From contig CAXBBM010000003.1 in assembly GCA_963973915.1 (NCBI GenBank), positions 124,001 through 188,000 on the forward strand: a stretch of DNA of 64,000 nt, written 5' to 3'. This stretch comes from Polycyclovorans sp002706265 (GTDB taxonomy: Bacteria; Pseudomonadota; Gammaproteobacteria; Nevskiales; Nevskiaceae). The stretch's first letter is position 1. Each line of letters starts with the position of its first letter. Of the stretch, positions 60,570-64,000 are shown piece after piece. The notes beneath the pieces were generated by a model that had not been told where the DNA came from, made no database searches, and was given only the letters and a program-made list of their open reading frames with translations. The translations under genes were made by a program, and so were the position numbers.

Positions 60570-61850
60570 ATGGCCCGATCCGGAAAAATGTTGATGGCCG
60601 GCATGCGCTCGGTGGGGCGGCTTGCGGCGTCGAGGCTGCGCGGCCGCTCGGGGGATCAGTCGTGGACCGATGTGGGGGAAGACTGGTTTCGCACCCTGAG
60701 CGAGATGAAAGGCGCGGCGATGAAGCTGGGGCAGCTTGCCTCGCAGTACGCCGACGTTTTGCCGCCAGGTCTGGCCGGTCCGCTGGCCCAGTTGCAGCGC
60801 GATGCCGAGGCACGCCCCTATGCCGAAATGAAGCAGGTGCTCGACGCCCAGTGGTCGGCCCCGCAGTGGGCGATGGTCAGGCCCTTGCAGCCCACGGCAC
60901 TGGCCGCCGCGTCAATTGGCCAGGTGCACCGCACCCAGCTGGTCGACGGCCGTGAGGTGGTGGTCAAGATCCGCTATCCCGGCGTGGCCGATTCGGTTGA
61001 CGAAGACGTGCTGGCGCTGGGCCGCCTGTTGCGCATGGGCAAGCTGCTGCCACTGGACGGCAAGGCCCTCGACGGCCTGCTGGACGAGGTGCGCGCCCGG
61101 TTCAAGGAAGAAACCGACTACACCCGCGAACTGGCCTATCTGCAGGCGATGACGGCCCACGCCGCCTGGCCGGGCGTGCGCTATCCCGTGCCGGTGCCGG
61201 CCTTGTGCACCGAGGGCGTGCTGGTCACCGAATGGGCGCCCGCCGACAGCATCGAAACGGCACTGGACTATGCCCCGGAGGTGCGTGACCAGATTGGCGC
61301 GCGGCTGCTCGGCTGGTTGTTGCAGCAGGTGCTGGTCAGCGGCTGGGTGCATGCCGATCCGCATCCCGGCAATTTTGGATTCCACGCCGATGGCGGCATC
61401 ACGGTCTACGATTTTGGCTGCGTGCGCGAGGTCAGCGAGGCCCATCGCGTGCAGATGCGGCGCATCACCGGCGCGGTGCGCGGTCAGGACTGGACCGCCC
61501 TGCACGAAGCGGTGCACGCGCTGGGCGGGCTGGGGCGCGCCGCCGACGACGCGCAGGCCAGATCAGCGCTGCTCGATGCCATGCGCCCGCATTACCAGGC
61601 GCTGGCGGCGGTGGGCACCGACCGGCTGTTCGCCGAACGCCCTTTCGACTTTGGTGATGCGCGGCTGATGGACGACACACGTCGCGTTGCCCGGCAGGAG
61701 CTGGTCCGCTGGCTGCGCGACTACCGGCCGATTCCGCCGCTGGCGTTCGTGGGCCGCGCGCTCAGTGGCCACTACTGGATGCTGCGGCGCCTCGGCGCGC
61801 GAATCGACGTGCCGGCGGTGCTCGACACGATTGCACTGCCCGGCTACTGA
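60570..61850 (+). CDS. ABC1/UbiB-family atypical kinase
   Basis: A 426-residue protein of the ABC1/ADCK/UbiB family. It has the family KxGQ motif in AAMKLGQLASQYADVLP, the Ala-rich nucleotide loop AAASIGQVHR, VVKIRYPGV with the ATP lysine, KEETDYTRELAYL, catalytic HADPHPGNFGFH and YDFGCVR. Members support ubiquinone synthesis or lipid metabolism as ATPases. It lacks the long C-terminal TM region of E. coli UbiB, so it is a soluble-type member. It is divergent from the tlpA operon across 200 bp. Confidence 0.92.
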   Translation: MARSGKMLMAGMRSVGRLAASRLRGRSGDQSWTDVGEDWFRTLSEMKGAAMKLGQLASQYADVLPPGLAGPLAQLQRDAEARPYAEMKQVLDAQWSAPQWAMVRPLQPTALAAASIGQVHRTQLVDGREVVVKIRYPGVADSVDEDVLALGRLLRMGKLLPLDGKALDGLLDEVRARFKEETDYTRELAYLQAMTAHAAWPGVRYPVPVPALCTEGVLVTEWAPADSIETALDYAPEVRDQIGARLLGWLLQQVLVSGWVHADPHPGNFGFHADGGITVYDFGCVREVSEAHRVQMRRITGAVRGQDWTALHEAVHALGGLGRAADDAQARSALLDAMRPHYQALAAVGTDRLFAERPFDFGDARLMDDTRRVARQELVRWLRDYRPIPPLAFVGRALSGHYWMLRRLGARIDVPAVLDTIALPGY

Positions 61851-62371
61851 AACTGGTTTTCCTTGGGGTCGATGATCAGCTTCTTGTCGGGCGACAGCAG
61901 AAAACGCACGATCGGCCACAGCATCAGCGGCACCAGAAAGATCGCGAAGCTGAGAAATTTGGTCAGGTCATGCTGCGGCGCCCAGGTGCTGCAGGGCACC
62001 TCGAAGTCGAGCTGCGGCAGGGTGTCTTTCTGGGCCGTGGCGCAGAACTGGTTGATCTGCGTGAGCTGGTCGCTGTTGACCCGCTTGCAGTCGAAACAGT
62101 CGTAGTCGTAGACCGGCTCGCGCAACTCGGGATAGATCGCCCGCGCCTTGCTGCGATTGTTGATGTGGTAGTAGATGCCCTCGGCGTCGCGGGCGATGTA
62201 GCCGGCCCCCGAGATCGCGGCCAGGTCGTTGACGCGAAAGCGCATGTCCTGGGCCAGCCAGTCGCCGGCGAAGTAGGCGACGATGCCCCACAGCGCCACC
62301 AGCGTCCAGAAGATCTGGCGTCCGCGCTGGGCCTGCGCGACCTGTTCTGCCGTGGGGGTGTCAGCGTTCAT
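61844..62371 (-). CDS. Two-TM membrane protein of unknown function
   Basis: A 175-residue protein with TM segments at about 20-40 (IFWTLVALWGIVAYFAG) and 138-160 (FLSFAIFLVPLMLWPIVRFL). The loop between them has four cysteines, including a CFDC pair (YDYDCFDCKRVNS), CATAQ and PCSTW. AGGAG lies before the ATG at 62371, so the frame beginning at 62446 is an extension. Its 3' end overlaps that of the ABC1 kinase gene by 7 bases. I do not recognise the family. The cysteine-rich loop would be periplasmic if both ends are cytoplasmic. Confidence 0.72.
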   Translation of the reverse strand: MNADTPTAEQVAQAQRGRQIFWTLVALWGIVAYFAGDWLAQDMRFRVNDLAAISGAGYIARDAEGIYYHINNRSKARAIYPELREPVYDYDCFDCKRVNSDQLTQINQFCATAQKDTLPQLDFEVPCSTWAPQHDLTKFLSFAIFLVPLMLWPIVRFLLSPDKKLIIDPKENQFQ

Positions 62372-62557
62372 GGAGGCGCTCCTGTGCCGGGCCAAAGGTC
62401 GAGGCGGGTGGGGTCGGTGTCTGTCATCGGCGTGTCGTTGCCGCACACCATGATGCCTGTGTGCCTCCCGATTCAGCTGGGCAGGATAAGGTGAATCCGG
62501 TTGTTCGATGGCGCCCCGACGTCTCGCAACTTAGAACCCGAACAAGGAGAGTCCCCC

Positions 62558-64000
62558 ATGGCGAACACCCCCGCGAAGGCCGCGTCACGCTGGCACGACG
62601 CCCCCAAGGCGCAACGCGACTGGCTCGAAGCCTACTATCGCCAAGCCTCGAACGAGGTGATCAGCCTGTTCTCGACCTCGCAGTTGATCGACGCCGCGCT
62701 GGCCCACCAGAAGCTGGCGGCCAAGGCGCCGCCGCCGCAGGGCAAGGCCGAATGGCTGACCGGCCCCGGCCCGCGTGAATACCGGCTGCTCACGGTGTGT
62801 CCCGACCGGCCGTTTCTGGTCGACACCCTGCAACTCACCTTGCGCCGCCACGGCGCGCAGGTGATTGCCACCTTTCACCCGCAGCTGCGGCTGGACCGCA
62901 GCGGCAAGACGCTCAAGGTCGGCGACGATGGGCCGCTGGAGTCGTTGATCCAGATTCATCTGCAATGGGCGCCGGCCGATGCCGACGCCGAACGGGCCCT
63001 GCGTGACGACATCACCGAGTCGCTGGCCGAACTGCGACATCTGGTCGACGACTTCGAGCCCATGTGCAAGGCGGCGCGCGACACCGCCACGGCCTGCCGC
63101 GCCGTGATCCAGGAGGACCTGAAAGAAGAAGCCGCCGAGGTCGCCGCCTTTCTCGACTGGCTGGTCGAAAGCCATTTCACCTTCTTTGCCGTGCAACCCA
63201 CCCAGCGATCGCCGGGCGCCTCCGGCTTCGAGCGTGACGAAGGCGCGAGCCTGGGACTGGCCGCGAAGGGCCGGCGGCTGGCGCACACCGACGACCTGAT
63301 GGCGCAGCGCAGCGAGCTGGATCGCTACACCGACTCCCGCCGCCTGCTGGTGGTCACGCAGTCGACGGTGCGCGCGCGGGTGCATCACGACGAACTGCTG
63401 GACGTGATTTCGGTGAAGCGGCTTGACGAGCAGGGCGAGGTGATCGGCACGATCCGCTTCATCGGCCTGTTCACCACCGATGTGTACATCGAGCGGCCGC
63501 GCCACATTCCGCTGCTGCGGCAACGGGTCAGCCAGGTGCTGGCGCGGGCCGGTTACGCCGAGGGCTCGCACAGCAGTCGTGCGCTGCGCGACACGCTGGC
63601 GATGCTGCCGCGCAGCGAGTTGTGGCAGTCCTCCGAAGACGAACTGTTTGCGCTGGGCACCGGCGTCATGGCCCTGCGGGACCGACACCAGTTGCGGCTG
63701 TTTCTGCGCCGTGACCGCTACGGCCGGTTCTTCTCGGCGCTGCTGTACCTGCCGCGTGACCGCTATGGCCGGGTCCTGCGTGATCGGCTGATCGACGCCT
63801 TGCAGGCCGAGCTGGGCGCCACCGACATTGATCGCCGCGTGGAGTTTCCGCGGGGCGGGCGCCATGCGCTGATCTATGTTCGGCTGACCACGCTCGATGC
63901 GCCGCCCATGCCCGACGATGTGAAGGCGCTGGAAACGCGTCTGCTGGCGCTCACCCAGACCTGGGCGGAGCGCCTGATCGCCCGCCTGGGCGAGACCGCC
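62558..64000 (+). CDS. NAD-specific glutamate dehydrogenase, large type (5' part)
   Basis: Open to the window edge: 481 codons without a stop. It matches the N-terminal region of the about 180-kDa NAD-glutamate dehydrogenases (roughly 1600 residues), which convert glutamate to 2-oxoglutarate and ammonia. Visible family segments are RPFLVDTLQLTLRRHGAQV, DWLVESHFTFF, RFIGLFTTDVYIERPRHIPL and RDTLAMLPRSELWQ. The catalytic domain lies beyond the window. AAGGAGAG sits 6-13 bases before the ATG at 62558. It is preceded by 186 bp without a gene, which should hold its promoter. Confidence 0.9.
   Translation, partial: MANTPAKAASRWHDAPKAQRDWLEAYYRQASNEVISLFSTSQLIDAALAHQKLAAKAPPPQGKAEWLTGPGPREYRLLTVCPDRPFLVDTLQLTLRRHGAQVIATFHPQLRLDRSGKTLKVGDDGPLESLIQIHLQWAPADADAERALRDDITESLAELRHLVDDFEPMCKAARDTATACRAVIQEDLKEEAAEVAAFLDWLVESHFTFFAVQPTQRSPGASGFERDEGASLGLAAKGRRLAHTDDLMAQRSELDRYTDSRRLLVVTQSTVRARVHHDELLDVISVKRLDEQGEVIGTIRFIGLFTTDVYIERPRHIPLLRQRVSQVLARAGYAEGSHSSRALRDTLAMLPRSELWQSSEDELFALGTGVMALRDRHQLRLFLRRDRYGRFFSALLYLPRDRYGRVLRDRLIDALQAELGATDIDRRVEFPRGGRHALIYVRLTTLDAPPMPDDVKALETRLLALTQTWAERLIARLGETA

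Overview
The window is a GC-rich bacterial chromosome segment, almost certainly from a gammaproteobacterium. The housekeeping order recA-recX-alaS-lysC-csrA-tRNA(Arg/Ser) is the arrangement known from Pseudomonas- and Xanthomonas-type genomes, and the long NAD-glutamate dehydrogenase, Omp85-like protein and lipid A-type transferase fit a Gram-negative. I cannot name the genus; a hydrocarbon- or terpene-degrading lineage is plausible from gene content only.

Region 1 (about 1-36.1 kb) is a dense catabolic island. It holds six acyl-CoA dehydrogenases, four enoyl-CoA hydratase/isomerases, two paralogous zinc alcohol dehydrogenases, a Baeyer-Villiger monooxygenase, an HSL-type esterase, an aldehyde dehydrogenase, two CoA ligases, two biotin-carboxylase/carrier subunits, three carboxyltransferase subunits, an AtuA-family protein, a PECR-like enoyl-CoA reductase and a PQQ quinohemoprotein alcohol dehydrogenase. 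The set reads as alcohol to ketone, ring-opening Baeyer-Villiger oxidation, ester hydrolysis, CoA activation and beta-oxidation, with carboxylation to pass beta-methyl branches as in the leucine (Liu) and acyclic terpene (Atu) pathways. A branched or cyclic isoprenoid-like substrate is my inference. No transcription factor or transporter is encoded there; a 24-nt palindrome overlapping an extended -10 element (14144-14167) is the best regulatory candidate.

Region 2 (36.2-49.3 kb) holds alkB, a thiolase, a Leu/Val dehydrogenase, a CinA-family amidohydrolase, recA and recX. The remains of a type I restriction-modification operon then separate recX from alaS: hsdR cut at about 600 codons, a rhuM fragment, an intact small ORF and the first 30 or so codons of hsdM. 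A REP-associated tyrosine transposase sits inside it, bracketed by REP pairs, some of which lie in frame in coding sequence. alaS, lysC, csrA and three tRNA genes behind a strong sigma70-type promoter follow.

Region 3 (49.3-64 kb) is envelope and redox biology: a zeta-type toxin-antitoxin pair, an LTA-synthase-like sulfatase-fold membrane protein, a phosphoethanolamine transferase coupled to a single-POTRA Omp85-like protein, and a tightly overlapping operon tlpA-DUF4266-DUF3570-apbE-response regulator-histidine kinase. The DUF3570 protein carries a DVLTGAS motif matching the ApbE flavinylation signature, and the DUF4266 lipoprotein ends in GGGGCGCN. This is my best candidate for a little-described extracytoplasmic flavin/redox system. 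An ABC1 kinase, an unknown two-TM protein and the 5' part of a large NAD-glutamate dehydrogenase close the window.
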